A stretch of 64,000 nucleotides of DNA from Ascoidea asiatica (GCA_001600695.1 BCKQ01000007.1:803819-867818); one strand, 5' to 3'. Shown: positions 10,441 to 23,582, counted from the first letter of the stretch. Notes: generated by a model from the letters alone, not told the origin. Program-made: numbers and translations.

Positions 10441-12960
10441 GATTTTAGTACAGAATATTCTACTATTATTGCCTACTGTTATTTTTTTATATTTTACTTT
10501 TTTTTTCTATCTACCTATCACTAACCTCAGTCTTAGAGTTTTTAGTTATTATTTGTCTACAAATCTTAACTCTTTTTATATACTACTATCTTCTTTTTCA
10601 TTACTCCAATCTTCTAATTAATTTGTTCCTTTATTCAAAGCCTCGTTCTAGCTAGAAAATTTGGAATCCTCCTGTTTCCTTAGTGTTGTCTACCCAGGCT
10701 CACCAAGTTCTTGTTAATATTCGAAAATAGACTCAGAATCCTGAGAATTATTTGCTTGTCTTAAGGTAATAAAATTAATTCTTTTTGCGGTTAAATTAGA
10801 GTCATAAGTAGAATTGTCTTCCAAAAAAATAGTTATAGCACAATTGTGCCCAACCTATTAAGTATCGGAGAGTTTAATAATCTGCGTGATTTTGCGAAGA
10901 ACTAATGAATCACGTAATATGTGAAGTACTGTTAACAGTAATGTATGAATAATTACAATAGATAAAAAGTTAATCATGGAATTTTATAAGAAATAGTGAA
11001 TAAAAGCATCAGATTTTTACACTGGAACTTTTGCGAAAATAAAATGCGAATTTGGATAAATCATGGGGAACTGGACAACGGTATTCCATTCACTTTTAAC
11101 GCGGTGTTTTGAGGGACTTGGGATTACACTATGTGTGGTATATTCGTCTACAAATAATATTCCTATTTCGGAATAGTACGACGACTGACCATATTGGTAT
11201 GGAGCAATTCTTGCTTCTAGATCGATTCTGAACTTGCGTTGGCTGTCAACCCAGATACATTATTTGCGAGAAGTCCCATGAGATCCACTAACATAGTTTA
11301 CTTACGGTTTAGGCAACCCTTTAAATTTATGCACTACAAAAAACAAACATACTTATTGATTTACGAATATTAGGCTTAGTACTAAAACCTGTATATATAG
11401 TGATCTTTGAATATTAGGCCTCTTCAACTACATGGACGCATATATTATTGTTGTTTTTTTATTCTGTTTCTATCTTTTCAATTTCACTCCCAAAATTTCT
11501 TTAAAGCGAACACGGATGATTGGTGGCTACCTAGTTTGTCAAATCCTAATTAATATTCTTAGTAGTAACACTGTTCTGATTATTGTCAGTTTTCCAGGCA
11601 ATACGAAAACATTAACTTATTCAATTAAAAGCTTGTAATTCCAGAGGATTCATTTCATTTTTAATTCAATTTGGTTGACAAATCTTATAGCAAAATGGCT
11701 AAAAAGTATCACGATTGTTGTTGCGCAGTAGATCTGGACGGTCACTCGTAAGTTCATCAAACTAATTAAACTATATCAACACGTAACTTTCATATTTAGT
11801 CTCATAAAATGTTAGGTTTGATTGTTTTGTAGTTTACTTCATTGTAAAGGGACTACAACATTATAATTGCCTTTGAACAAATCTGTTTAAATAGATTTTT
11901 GTGTATGGCCTGCTTGTACTCAATGGCAAAATATAGTTTGAAAAAGAGAGTCGATCAAGGGTTTTCCATAGTACCTGAATAGTATATTGATGAGTTTGGA
12001 GTATTACCAATATGTTTGCTATCATTAAAATCAAAGTGGGGACGGCGGGGTAAGGACCTGCACCTAACCAGATATATACTGCTAAACCAACTTAGAATAC
12101 CTTTCAATCAGCACTTTGATGGATAAACAAAAAGTTTGAAATCAAAAAATGCAGGCACCACCTTAAAACTGGTTTCTAAACATTAATTGGGAACACAGTT
12201 CAGGGTTCAGCTGGTATTATTTAAATATCCTCGTAGCCGTGACCATCGATATTGTATCCCTATGATATCTGCTTGAACAATTCGCTGTCATTGGCTTGCC
12301 ACCAATAAATTTTAATCCGATCACGGTATGCGCAAAATTGGTCAACATTAGGCAGCACCAAAATTCATTAGACTTCAAAATTGATGTGAATAACTTATAT
12401 TCGGAAGTTTGTGATTATTTTTCGCTTCGGTGAAATATACCCATTGAAATAATTGTTTAGTTTAAAGAAATTTATGTGTTCTCCAATTTGAGGATTCTAC
12501 CGAAATTAATTTGGAAATTTTTTAAAATAAAAAAGTGAAAATTTGTACATGTATTGGTTAAAGAGATAAGTAATAGTATTAAACAGCTATAACAAAAACA
12601 AATACTGAAAAAAAATAAGGTCAAAAATAATATCACATATATTGAGCAAAATAGTTGCTCATAAACAAAAGTTTACTTGCGATTTGCATTAATCTTGCTA
12701 ATTGCCTCTAGACATTATTCTTTTTTTTTTTTTTGGTGTCACGGCTTTAGCTTCTCAAGTTTGCAATTGCTGCCATCTAGCAGAAACATTTTTTTTCGGG
12801 GTTGGTGGGAGGGGGGGGGATATTTTCAGAGCTAGTGTTTTCATGAGCTTTTTAGCTACTATTCGAGAAGCCTTTTTTAGTTTTCGGTTTGGCAAACAAA
12901 TTCGATTATTGCCGGATTTGCAGGATTTTAATTTAATTTAATTCACGGATAGCCGAGGTT
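10441..12960. other. Unassigned AT-rich interval with homopolymer tracts
   Basis: No domain is recognised. It holds pyrimidine-rich DNA at 10,450-10,680, a 17-T run near 12,720 and a G-rich run near 12,805-12,820. The short open frames here (for example 11,432-11,638) are hydrophobic and have no motif. Confidence 0.4.
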
Positions 12961-12968
12961 TTTGGCTA

Positions 12969-14600
12969 CTAAAAGAATTCGTTTGTGTTTTTCCAAATTC
13001 GTTTATCAGTACGTGTATCATCACTAACAAACAACTCATCATTGGAATTTAATCGTGTTTCTACTTGCTGCTTTTTTTCATCAACATCACCATCTTCTTG
13101 CTCAGTTAGATAACAATCTTCATCATCTTCTGTGTAAAACCATGCCGCTGATCTTTTAATTTGTAAAAGTATATTCAATATTATCACTATCAGAAATATC
13201 AGTTAGCGAACCACCTTCACCACTTTTAGTGACGATTATTTTATCTGCACCATAAATAAAATGAAATGCAATAAAAACCGTGGATATTGTTATAATAGGC
13301 CTAGATTATCAATTTTTTTCTTTCCAATTATTAATTATTTTTGAATCCAATTTTTTGATCTCACAGTCGATATAAAATTTGGAGCTGGTTAATGTATTGT
13401 TCAAATTCATGAAATAATCTTGTTGGATTGCTTCTTTAGATTTTTTTTTTCAAACAAATTTTTATTAATTTGCGATTTATACCATGTAAAATATTTGATA
13501 TTATTCTCCATGTATTCTAACATATTGTAGTGATGATATTCCTCTAATCTTATGCGACTTGATATCAGGCTAATTTGCTTCAGGTCTTTTAGCATTTTGA
13601 GGTTAATATTGTAATATTTGTCATTTAACAGTTTCGTAGGTTGAGCAATTGATTGTTTTTTATTATCTTGCAGATACTCAAGAATCTCTGATAGAAAGAA
13701 TTTACGATTGAAAAGTTCTTTAGGAATGTGCTGTGAAGTTTAAGTAATGATATTGTCCAGTAGTTGTAATGACCCTTTTTTTTTTTTGAAATATTTTCAG
13801 AGATTTTGGTTTTGGTATAATCATCAGCTTCAATAGAGCTTTGTTCATTTTCCTGTAAACGTTGTTGATCTTATAATATTTTGATGTTGAATAATGTTTT
13901 ACTAAAAGTTGAGATATTTTTATTAGCTACAGGCTTTTAGCTGATGCTGAATCAAAGCTCAATGAGAATACTCCATTATACCAAGTTTAGCATTTGTTTC
14001 TTTACAATGGGTGTATAATAATAATACTAGGATAAACTCAATTTGAAAGGAAACGTTATTAATTTTAAATTTATTCTTCCTTTAATTATATATCCAATTG
14101 GCATCCTAGGCTTAACATCAGTCTTATTGAATTTGTATGTAGGAAGGTCAAGGAACAGAAACAGCAAAAATAATAGTAACGCCCCCTCTGTAGGTACGAG
14201 AAACGCCATCATGAACCCATCATCAACAATACATAAATCCACCCATTTGCATGAACCCATATAATAACAATTGGGTGACCATCTGTCAACAAAACCTTGA
14301 TACGTAAGACCACCAAAGTCAGGATCAGTTATGATAGATTCTCTATGACTCACACAAACAGTCCTAATTTTGGTTTTTAGAAAGATTTTTAAGCTTTGTT
14401 TGAAATAGCTCAATGGAATCTTAATTTACCAATTTCTGGTGCTGTTCGTTGTCAAGGTTAATAACTTCTCTATTTGAGACCCATTTAGTACTTTGGTCGT
14501 TTATCAGCTGTAACAGTTTATCTTGACTATCGATGTTCAGAAACTTGCAGAATTATTCTTAATTTAATTTTAATTGTGGAAATATAATTCGAATTTAGTT
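12969..14600 (-). pseudogene. Unrecognised minus-strand pseudogene remnant
   Basis: Reading down from about 14.56 kb, the minus strand holds several coherent hydrophilic stretches in shifting frames. One contains TKWVSNREVINLDNE (14.43-14.53 kb). Another is Gln/Glu/Lys-rich around 13.75-13.87 kb. An unbroken run from about 13.74 to 13.41 kb includes LFNRKFFLSEILEYLQDN. An acidic stretch with TEDDEDCYLTEQEDGD lies at 13.0-13.15 kb. The pieces look like one decayed protein-coding gene, because composition and strand stay consistent across 1.5 kb. I do not recognise the family. An acidic segment of this kind occurs in some transposases, but that is not evidence enough. Confidence 0.3.
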
Positions 14601-15600
14601 AAACCTAGCAGACATATAGTGTCAAAAAAAAAGGTGAAATTTGATGTTTACAGATCTAAAATTGAAATAGTAAATTACAAGTCTTCGAAAGACTTTAAGA
14701 TTGAATGTGGTGGTTTGGAACAAAATGAAACTGAAGTACATTTTCGGAATCTAATTAATGTTGTAACAGCTCACTGCTTATTTTTAATAACAGTTTTCGA
14801 TTAGTCTAGGTTTAAAAAATACTACACAACTATTTTGCATCCCAAATTTTGATCATTCTAGGCTCAACACTCACTAGACGAGTATTCCCATCCTGACTTT
14901 TGATCCCCATGTTTGATCACTCTTAATCCGTTCTAGTTACTGGTCATGTTTGGATCGTGAATTGAGATATTTCTGTTTTGGCAAGTTTGTTGAAATTTAT
15001 TTTTTATTGGTGTCTGGTTTATCTTTATCCCCAACCTAAGCTAGCCGCTATTGCGATAGCTTTTAATACTATAGGTTCAATATTACTTTTCCATTCGTCA
15101 ATATAGTTAGAATTATTAATGAAGAAGCTCCCATCTGGTGTTCCTATTTAGATACTTTAGTTTCCCTAGAAGAAGTTCGAGCTCTAAAAGATCATGAGTT
15201 GTATATCATACATTTTGTATTTAATATAAAAGTTTTTCATTCAAATTGTAAATTCGCGAAACCCAAGGCAATGTAGAGTAATTCCAACACCAAACGAATC
15301 CGAAATATGATTCTGGTTTACGCCAGTGGTTATATTGAATCTGTTTTTCCACCTTTATAGGTTAATTGAAATGTTCTCCGATCGTACTTGAAATTGTTCT
15401 GTTGGAAAAGGAAACATTTAATTGGGCAAACATTCCAAAAGCTTCGTAAAAAAAATGTGCAGAACTGTTTTATCTAGATTTTTCGTTGATCTTACGGTTA
15501 AGGGCATAGAAGAACCAGTATATAAAAATTCTAATCACGATTTCCAGCAGAATTCCCTGAATATCTCTTCATGAATTCCAACATTTGTCCGTCGGCTTAA
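14601..15600. other. Unassigned interval
   Basis: A plus-strand frame at 14,574-14,804 (76 codons) has no recognisable motif. The rest is AT-rich with many stops. Confidence 0.4.
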
Positions 15601-15603
15601 AAT

Positions 15604-16845
15604 TTATGGTAGGAAATTTGCCGCTTTTTCAAAAAAACTGTCAATGTAGACAGTAGGGGTAGTCGTGGTTACGTCTAGGTCTCGGATTGCCACAAGGCAA
15701 GAATATACCTTAAGTATTACAAATATGTTTTTCTGTGACTCATAAAACTTTCCAAATGAAATATAGAGTTCCAGGAAAGAAGACGGTGTGCTATCATGTT
15801 TTCCCAACAACTGAAAAGAGACGAAACCGACCCGAAAGTCCCTCTTTAGCAGCTACACAATCGACCATGTAAATGTTATTTCGCGTTTGTTTGTTTAAAT
15901 TTAAAAAACAGTTCTCCTTTAATATTGTAAACTCTGGAAGGACTAGTCCCAAAATTATAATTAAAATTTGTATTCAATTCATTTCACAGTTAGATGTCAA
16001 AACATTGTTTATTCAAAGGTTTATACAAATATTTCTCAAATTGCGGTACAGCAATAATATTTTAGGCTGATTAGTTTTTTCTTGAGCCGACAAATAAACA
16101 TGTTTAAAGCAATGTGAGTTGTTTGCTAACAAAGGTTTTGGTTAAGTGATTGGAAACATTAACAGAAACATAGTTTTACTCCGAACTCATTATTAGACTG
16201 AATCCACTTGAATTATCGGAGAAACTAGAAATATGTAAGGCAACAATGTTTTCCATTGAAAAGTGAAGGCGTCTGACGGCTGATAGTTAGGGAATTCCAA
16301 ATGATGGAATAGCTTTTTCTGCAAAGTGGTTCAAAAACCGTGGAAGATCTCCTTTATGTAGGGTCCACATAAAATAAGTACCACCACTAATAGGGTTCCC
16401 CTCATGCTGACAAAACCTGAAGGATTTATACAAGGTAAAGAAATGAATTGCCATTTTGGCTTGGGCAGCGATATCACCGATAACTGAATAGGTATATATC
16501 TTATTAGAAATATTTGTTTTTCCGCATTTCACATAATCCAAAATCCCTCAGAAGCGTCTTTCAAAGTTTAAACTTAATTTTTACAATGATGGGCAAAATT
16601 TTTGTTCCTTGCCCAAGTGAAAAATATAAAGAAAAATTTTTCAATCTTGATTGCTCTGAAAAACTACCTTTAGCAGAATTTTGGTAAATTGTAAGCTCTC
16701 CAATTTCTTGAGGTGGAGTGCAGCACTTTGAATCTGCCAAAAAACCTTCAGTGTATTTTCTTTTTGATCTGCGAACTAATAAGGCATTTTTCCATAATCG
16801 GATGAAAGATTGTGTGTCTAAAATGGTTGGAAAACAAGGAGGTTT
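15604..16845 (-). pseudogene. Possible Tnp2/CACTA-like transposase remnant, proximal half
   Basis: Directly beside the copia-A LTR, the minus strand is open from 16,845 to a TGA at 16,561 (94 codons, including WKNALLVRRSKRKYTEGFL). It is followed at 16,541-16,287 by a frame holding YSVIGDIAAQAKMAIHFF, then FRFCQHEGNPISGG and DLPRFLNH. A D-x-P/A-A-x-x-K block followed by a C-x-H-x-G block and an Arg-rich tail is the layout of Tnp2-type (CACTA) transposases, so I lean that way. A further frame at 15,810-15,604 may continue it. The second Cys of the usual C-x-x-C is absent. The 23.74-25.4 kb minus-strand fragment probably belongs to the same gene, split by copia-A. Confidence 0.35.
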
Positions 16846-16850
16846 GGGGT

Positions 16851-17075
16851 TGGTTTACTAGAACTACGAAGTGTAAGGTGAGTTTTGACTAGGAAACCCT
16901 GTCGCAGACTTATCTTGCTGTAGTGGAGTGATGTTCCGGCCTCAACCTTAGGTTCGAAGTAAAAGGTAAGAGAGCCAGCTCCTTAAATATCATAAAGATA
17001 CGGGAGGGTAAACCTTGGAAGGATGAAAAACCCAAGAGATTATTTATATTGGGTTCTATATATGGTATATCTACA
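16851..17075 (-). repeat. 3' LTR of copia-A
   Basis: On the plus strand it begins TGGTTTACTAGAAC and ends GGTATATCTACA. It aligns over its full length with 23,174-23,738 apart from the insertion in that copy. Length is 225 bp. Confidence 0.85.
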
Positions 17076-17794
17076 GATATAGCCTCCGATTGCTCAGAAT
17101 GGGCAATCTTCTTGTAAAAATGATAAATAAAACTAATGTTTCATTTAAGATTGTATCATCTGAATTAGATTTTTTCATTAAGATATCTAATAAAATAAAT
17201 TGAGTGTAATATCACATATAATTAGTTAATAAATGTAATAACATTTCTGTTTCTTTTTATATCATTTTTGATATTTGTACATGTAATAAAATCTAATGAC
17301 ATCTGTAAGTGTCTAAAAATTTTGATTAACATTTATCATGTTAATTTATTCAATGAATAAATAAAGAACTTTTTTGTTCTACTGTTATAACAGTTAATAA
17401 TAACTAATAATAATGTGTTTTGGACTTGTTAAAAATATAATATGTTCATAAAATCTTTTAGATTTGTTAAATACTGTTGTTCTGTATAAGCATTTAATTT
17501 ATGTTTTATTATCTACTATATTGTTCTTGAAATAAGAATATAAATAATTTGTTTTAATTGTAAGTTACAGGATAGTAATCTTAGTATAATCTAATATAAT
17601 AATATTATGCTAAAAATATGAAAGACAATTTGTATAATGATCTTTAAACTAATAGCTTGTTCATAGTTAATTGTTAAATAAATATGTTTTAATATGTTAT
17701 TATTTCTTATGAAATGTAATTGTAATAGTTTTGCAAAAATTGTTCAAAGAATGAATAAATAAGCTGTTAGTAATTTAATAAATAGAATGTAAGG
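17076..17794 (-). other. 3' non-coding region of copia-A
   Basis: Very AT-rich, with stops in the frames I read, between the RNase H remnant and the 3' LTR. Confidence 0.6.
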
Positions 17795-18225
17795 TCTTAC
17801 TTAAAATTGGTGTCTTAATGTAATTCAATATTATCTTTTGAGTCTTTATTAATATCAAAATTGTGAAAATTTATAACAAAATTATGAAAATCTAAATCCT
17901 CTGTAGTTTGCATATCTCCTAAATTCTTTTTGGTGTTAACATATTTGATTTCAATGAAATCTTTAGAAATATTATTCTTTAATTTAAGTAGTTCATTTAA
18001 AGTCTACTGATTTTTAATAAAATTATTATTGGTTGCATTTCCTAACCATTTTAAAACACTTTGTGAATCAATACGTATAATTATTTTTGTAATTGTATGA
18101 TTAATTACTTTAAATAAGTTAAAATAGTATATTGAATGTGAAAATATTCTATATAAAGCTAATAATTCTGCTTCAGAACCGCTAATTGCTTGAATATGTT
18201 GTTGTGGTGAACACGTATGCAAAAA
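17795..18225 (-). pseudogene. Copia-A RNase H domain
   Basis: The minus-strand frame 18,222-18,004 contains QQHIQAISGSEAELLALYR and IIIRIDSQSVLKWL. These match the SS-x-EAE-x-x-AL and I-x-x-D-x-x-S/A blocks of copia RNase H. After a TAG the frame continues with LNELLKLK and DFIEIKYVNTKKNLGD, the usual basic, Tyr-Val-containing tail of the domain. The catalytic acidic residues are present, but the stop shows decay. Confidence 0.8.
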
Positions 18226-18439
18226 ATTATTACCAATTAAAATAATACCACCATTAGTACTTTTGTGTTTAAGATTATAGTTACTATCTGAAAAAATTGT
18301 TATTATATTTAAATTATTTGATTGAATTTGTGGAAGGATATTAATTTAATATTTCAAATCTTGAAGTAATCTTAGGATATCAGAAGGTTGTGCATTAATT
18401 GGAACTTTATGAAGCTTTTTTGTTAATATCATCAAAGGA

Positions 18440-19430
18440 TGTTTTAAATCCATTCCAACTTTTGTTCAATATATTAAGTGTCCAAGAATACGTTGTACTG
18501 GTTTTACATTAAATTTATAATTATTATTTAAAATTCTTGAAAATTTTGAATGATTAGGTGATCTAGCAGGTTTTATATCCTGAAAATTGAAATTATTTAA
18601 AATTTTAGTTATTTTATTTGTACCTGGTAAATCTATTGATAAATTGTGTTTATTCAATTGATATTCTATTCCTAAGAAGAAAAATTTTGATGGATTAATT
18701 TGAAATGTAAATTTGAATATTTTCTTTAAATTATTTATAATTTGAATGCATTCAGATTTCTTACCATATAGAACCAAATCATCAACATATATAAGTAATT
18801 GAGTTGAATGTTTTGAAAATAAAGAAACGTCAAGTCCATTCATCATGAATCCTTCATCTATTAGACAGGATTTGATTGTGCAATACCAAACTAATGGAGC
18901 GAAAGGACTTCCATATAAAAGTTTTTCATCTTGTAGATTGAAATATTAATTTTTATAAATAAATTGTCTTTTAATACGTAATCATTTTGATTAACCGCTG
19001 AAGTAAAATCTCCAATGATTAATTCATTAGATGGTTTCGATAAATATGAAATGAAAAATGTCGTAATATTTGTCGTTATAGGACCATAAGAATCATACTC
19101 CCTTAGATAATTAGGTAATTTTCGAAAACTATTAAGTACGATTCTTATTTTCTTTTTATTATTCTCGTTTATAGTTCAAATGAATTTTGTAGATAACATA
19201 TTTCTTTTTGGAGTTGATTCCCGATTTCTATCATTTGATAAAGGTATAATTGTTCCATAATTCATTAAATTATTAATTTCATTCTTTGAGGCGATATGCC
19301 ATTCTTTTTCTGAATTATTATTGAATCCTTCATCTGCCAAATCATTTTCACTTAAAATATTAAAAATTGGAATTGATTGCGATGGAATATTGATAACATT
19401 ATTTAATAAAAAATCTGGTTTCATTTTTTT
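18440..19430 (-). pseudogene. Copia-A reverse transcriptase
   Basis: The start of the RVT_2 domain is visible in 19,424-19,176: EKEWHIASKNEINNLMNYGT, matching W-x-x-A-x-x-x-E-x-x-x-L. The active-site motif YVDDL lies at 18,789-18,778 (plus coordinates) inside the 126-codon frame 18,846-18,466, followed by KFFFLGIEYQ, the FLG block. Between them, LLYGSPFAPLVWY is the copia LYGLKQ-x-P-x-x-W block. At least two stops and a frameshift separate the parts, so it is inactive although YVDD is intact. Confidence 0.85.
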
Positions 19431-19599
19431 AAAATTTACTTTTGATTCTGTATAATTTTCTATTACTCGTTGATTGTCAAAAGTTATTTGTTTTGTAGAT
19501 TCTACTTCTATAGGAAGGTCTAAATTTTTTGCATTCTTACTTGAATTTGATGTGAAATTATTATCTGTATTTAAAACTATTGATTGATTATCTTCATTT

Positions 19600-20775
19600 A
19601 TGACATTTAAGTCAGTAGGAATACCTGGGTATTTATGAGAGGGTCATTAATTAAACTTTTCATTGAATTGATTGGTGATTCATTAATTGATAGAACTTTT
19701 GCCGGGACCGTTAAACTATCAGAAGAATGATATTGAAAATTATTAAAATTGTAATTTATATTAGCTTCTGTACCTGTTTTACCACTAGGTATTATTTGTT
19801 TTGTATTAATTATCAAATCTCTATTGAGTAAGTAAATATTGTACCCTCCTAGGTCAGGATGATGACCTAGAAAGATTCCAACATTGAAATGAGAAACTTT
19901 ATTTGTATCATTGGGATTATAGCAATGTACACTTTCTCCAAATGAGGCTGAATATAGATGGTAACTATCCATCGATATAGTAAGATCTATTGTAGGTATT
20001 CTGATCTTTATATTATCAGTATTGATCGAATTTAAATTATTATTATTTTGAAAAAATATATTTTCATTCATAGTAGATTTTTCATTAAATTGGTTGGTTT
20101 GATTAACTATATGCCTTTTTGGAACATTATCATTACTGAAAGGACTTATATTTGTAAATTTACAGTTGTACTTAAAGTAAATTCCCAAAAGTATGTTGAA
20201 TATGCCTCGAATAATAATTTTCTAGAAAGCCGTAAAATTTGGTAGATTCTGTTTTGAATGATAGTATTAGTTGAATGTTCTAAACCTGGACTCTTCATGA
20301 GTTGAAGACCCAAATTTTTAATTTGAAATTCAAAATTTTCATTAAACACTTCAGGTGCTCTATCAGCCTGTAATTTTATAACTTTAGTATCTGGTGAATT
20401 TCTATCAGAAAATTGAATGAATTGAAAAATATTATTCTGAAATTAATTTCTCTTTTTTTTATAATAAACTGAAGTAAATCTTGATCTTAGCTCACTAATT
20501 ATGAAGGCATAATTATTACCGGATAAACTCGGAGCACAAACTTTTCCGACAGCAAAACCTATGCTTGTACTCAATCTTGTCACTTCGAATTTGAAATTGT
20601 GGTTTTGTGGAAATAACTTTGATTAATTCTACACGTCTCACAAGTTGGGTCTTGACTCTTTATTGACGGTAGTTCTTGAGGAATTATTCCAGTGATTTTC
20701 AGTGTATTAATTTTTGAAGCAGTTAAGTGTCCATATAATATATGTAAATGATTAGCCAATTTTTCTGCTTTCATA
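19600..20775 (-). pseudogene. Copia-A GAG-pre-integrase and integrase
   Basis: Frame 20,774-20,580 holds LHILYGHLTASKINTLK and PTCETCRINQS, the H-x-x-x-GH...C-x-x-C pre-integrase zinc module. Frame 20,349-20,146 carries the end of the core domain, with a decayed NGxxER region and TYFWEFTLST. Frame 20,188-19,607 holds LYSASFGESVHCYNPND and VGIFLGHHPDLGGYNIYL, the typical post-integrase FG...GIFLG-x-x...GY block. The first two catalytic Asp regions are not readable. The remainder is Asn-rich linker toward RT. Confidence 0.8.
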
Positions 20776-20840
20776 TACTTTAAATATTTAAATTGATTTT
20801 TATTTTCTTCTTGTAGAGCTTGTTGAGTAATATTAACTTG

Positions 20841-21215
20841 CTATACACCAACCATATTTATTTTTATTTTATTAAATTCAGCAGCGATATATCTACCGCT
20901 ATATTCATAAATTGTATTATGATATTCTAAAATCATTTTATTATTTGGTTTAAAAGTTGTATTTATATTATTATTTGTTAAATCAGTTATTGAAATCAAA
21001 TTGTTGAAATTTTTATGATATACCATACTTATGGATAAGTGTATGTTTTTGATGAATATTTGAGCCCTGAATTTGCCATCAAATTTAATATTGCTATTAT
21101 TACCCAATACTATATTAAATGGTTCACAATATTCAATTGTAGAACATTTTAAAAGTTCTAAATTATATTTTGTTGAAATAAATGCTCCAGAACCGAGAAG
21201 ACAATTTTGCAATAA
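20841..21215 (-). pseudogene. Copia-A aspartic protease with altered active site
   Basis: The minus-strand frame has 123 codons. Near its start it reads NCLLGSGAFIS where copia proteases have W-x-L-D-S-G-A. The catalytic aspartate is therefore replaced by Gly, which would inactivate the enzyme. The following strands, with FNIVLGNNSNIKFDGKF and ISITDLTNNNINTTF, fit the fold that precedes the pre-integrase domain. Confidence 0.7.
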
Positions 21216-21299
21216 ACGTGACTCTGGATTTTTTGGCTCTTTTCATTTTATTATTCACAGTGTTAACATTTATATCAATCGATTTTGATTTATCTGTAG

Positions 21300-22976
21300 T
21301 TTAAAATTTGTTATTATAATTAGAATTTGAAGAATTAGAAAATGAATTAACTTTATTACTTTTGAATGAAAGCCCTACATTAAATTAAGATATATTGTCT
21401 TTTGGCTGGTAATTATCATAATCGTCAAAAGCATCATAACTTTGAGGTGTGCGAACCTTCGCGTTAGTTGTATTCTTATTATTATTATTATAATTTGAAT
21501 TTGAATTAGAGTTTTTGTCTATATTATTATTATTATTGTAATTATTATTTTGTTTTCTAAAGTTATTTCTATTATTATCAGGTTTTTCTTTATACTTATT
21601 ATTGTAATTTGTTTTATAATTATTATTAATATTGTTATTATTATAATTCTTTCTGAAATTATTATCTTGACGGAAATTTGTAAATTTTCTTGGTTTGTAA
21701 TTATTTTATTCAGGTTTAAATAGCTTGTTTTGATCTTTATTATAATTAGAATTTCAATAAGTATTTGCTGAAGTGAATTTATTATTGTTTTGATTATGAT
21801 TGAATCTAGGATTAATTTCCTTTTTCCTGGCAGAATTCATTTCAAAAGATGGAACTATATTTGCTTTAAGATGATTAAAAATATTTTTAATTGCATCAGC
21901 AACTTCCTCTGATTGATAATTAGGATCTAATTCAAGTTGTCTTTTGTAAAGTGGACGCCAAGTTTGATTTGGAATACAATAAAAATGTGTTCCACTGAAT
22001 ATTTTCGTAAAAATAGTTGATTCAATTTACTGTTGAATAATCAGTTAAGTCATCAGAATCATAATCTGAGTTGGTATACAACATATGTAGACAATAGCTA
22101 TAATTTCTTGTTGAAGCTGGAACAGCATAATAATCCTTATACATTTATAAAGGTGTTGATAAATATTTATTAAAAACTGCTTCACTACTTAATTGTCTAC
22201 GACAATAAGTTTTTATCTTTTGAATTTGGTCTTTAGGTGACATTCGTGCAGCAATATTTTTTCAATTGGTAACGAATGTGAACATCTAATATTCGAGTTG
22301 ATTATAGTAAATAAATTTTCATTTCTAACATCATCAATTTTATCTGCTTTTAAAATTGAATTTTTATCTTGTGTCTAAGCTGGAAACTCGAGTGTGAGCG
22401 CTTCTCTGAGTGGAATACAACTTAAAGAAATCACTGGTATCTTTAAGGGAATTAGTATGCTTGAATTGATTTAAAGCTCTGGTTTGATAATTAATTAATG
22501 TAGTAGAGTTTGTGTAATTTTTATGCTCTTTTGGAATTTGCATTAGCAATACTTTCACTAGTTAGATGATTGACGTAGTGAGTGGGTAAAGAATAGAATT
22601 GAGTTGCATTATTATTTTCAATATTTGAACTATTATTATTTGAATGATCAGTAGCATTAGAAGGATTAATTTGATTTTCATTTCTTTCACTAGAGGAATT
22701 TGAGTCCATTAAATTAAAATTTGAATTTAATGGTGGAATTTGAAAAATATTTTCAATTTCATTATCAGATACATTAATTGACCTAGTAGGAGTATGAGGT
22801 TCAGCTGTACCTATCATAGTGCTCGAAATTTTAGTAGGATCAATTGTCCCTGTTGCAGCATCATTAGTTGAAGCATCGAGTGGCAAATTTATTGCAGTTG
22901 CTTCTTCATCCGAAGATAACTGTGCTGGAGTAGATCTAGTGTTTCATGAATTGGCTTTTTTTGGGGAACGGGCCAT
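21300..22976 (-). pseudogene. Copia-A gag region
   Basis: An ATG at 22,976 (MARSPKKANS) is followed by an in-frame TGA at codon 11. The frame then runs to 22,521 with a Ser/Thr/Asn-rich acidic segment (SNNNSSNIENNNATQFYS). It shifts to the frame 22,558-22,364 and then decays. Between 21,450 and 21,800 the coding strand is almost pure Asn, Arg and Lys codons, like the basic, disordered C-terminus of yeast-type Gag. No zinc knuckle is seen. Position directly downstream of the 5' LTR supports Gag. Confidence 0.65.
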
Positions 22977-23251
22977 GCCTAAATATTATTAATAATTTGT
23001 AATTTATGATTCTTTATTGTAATTAAGTAAGATTTGAATTCTGAGTTGAAAAATGTTTTATTTCATTAAATATTAGTTGTATCATTAGTAAAACTTGTTG
23101 AAAAAATGAAAGTTATTCTTCTTTTTAAGATCTGAGACTATTAATCCAGTTGTAAATCAAGAAGCTTTACGCTTGGTTTACTACAATCACGAGGTGTAAG
23201 GTGAATTTTGACTTGGAAAACCTGTCCTATACTTAACTTGCTGTAGTAGAG

Positions 23252-23582
23252 CAATTTTGCACAACCTTTTTTTTGATAAGTGGAGCTATAAGTGGAAGCT
23301 AAGTGAGCTCCCCTTGTAAGAGGAAGACACTTAGCAGACCAGTTACGAGATAAGTGGAGCTATAAGCTCCACTTATTTGTTGAGTGCCGTTACTCTTTCC
23401 ACTCAAATTCAGGTATGCAGAAAACTAAAATTTATTAATTTTTTTCTCTGTCGCAGATTTAAGGGAACACACGTGAAAATTTTCGTGTTATTTTTTTAAA
23501 AATTTAGGACGCCATTTAACTGGAGGCCTAACTGCCAGACCCTTAGGGCTCCAGTTAAAAAAAAAAAACTTCTGCAAAATTG
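23252..23582. mobile_element. 331-bp inverted-repeat insertion (MITE-like) inside the copia-A LTR
   Basis: The ends are inverted repeats: CAATTTTGCACAA at the left, and the reverse complement of the right end begins CAATTTTGCAGAA. Poly-T and poly-A runs lie just inside. Flanks TAGTAGAG and TAGTGGAA look like a diverged 8-bp target duplication, although three bases (TCT) separate the right end from the second copy. There is no coding capacity. Internal palindromes at 23,350-23,376 and 23,515-23,559 suggest strong cruciform or hairpin potential. It looks like a non-autonomous DNA transposon, perhaps hAT-type given the 8-bp duplication. Confidence 0.65.
23350..23376. repeat. Perfect 12-bp palindromic arms with 3-base spacer
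   Basis: ATAAGTGGAGCT is followed by ATA and its exact reverse complement AGCTCCACTTAT. A partial copy of the arm occurs at about 23,277. Confidence 0.9.

Noticed and set aside
11692-11815. Short ATG frame followed by GTAAGT and a TTTAG acceptor, like a small spliced gene
   Set aside because: The second exon ends after a few codons and there is no recognisable protein; likely chance.
14027-14413. 128-codon minus-strand and 73-codon plus-strand overlapping frames
   Set aside because: Neither shows a family motif, and the minus frame does not join the neighbouring coherent segments in a clear way; kept only as part of the unrecognised remnant.
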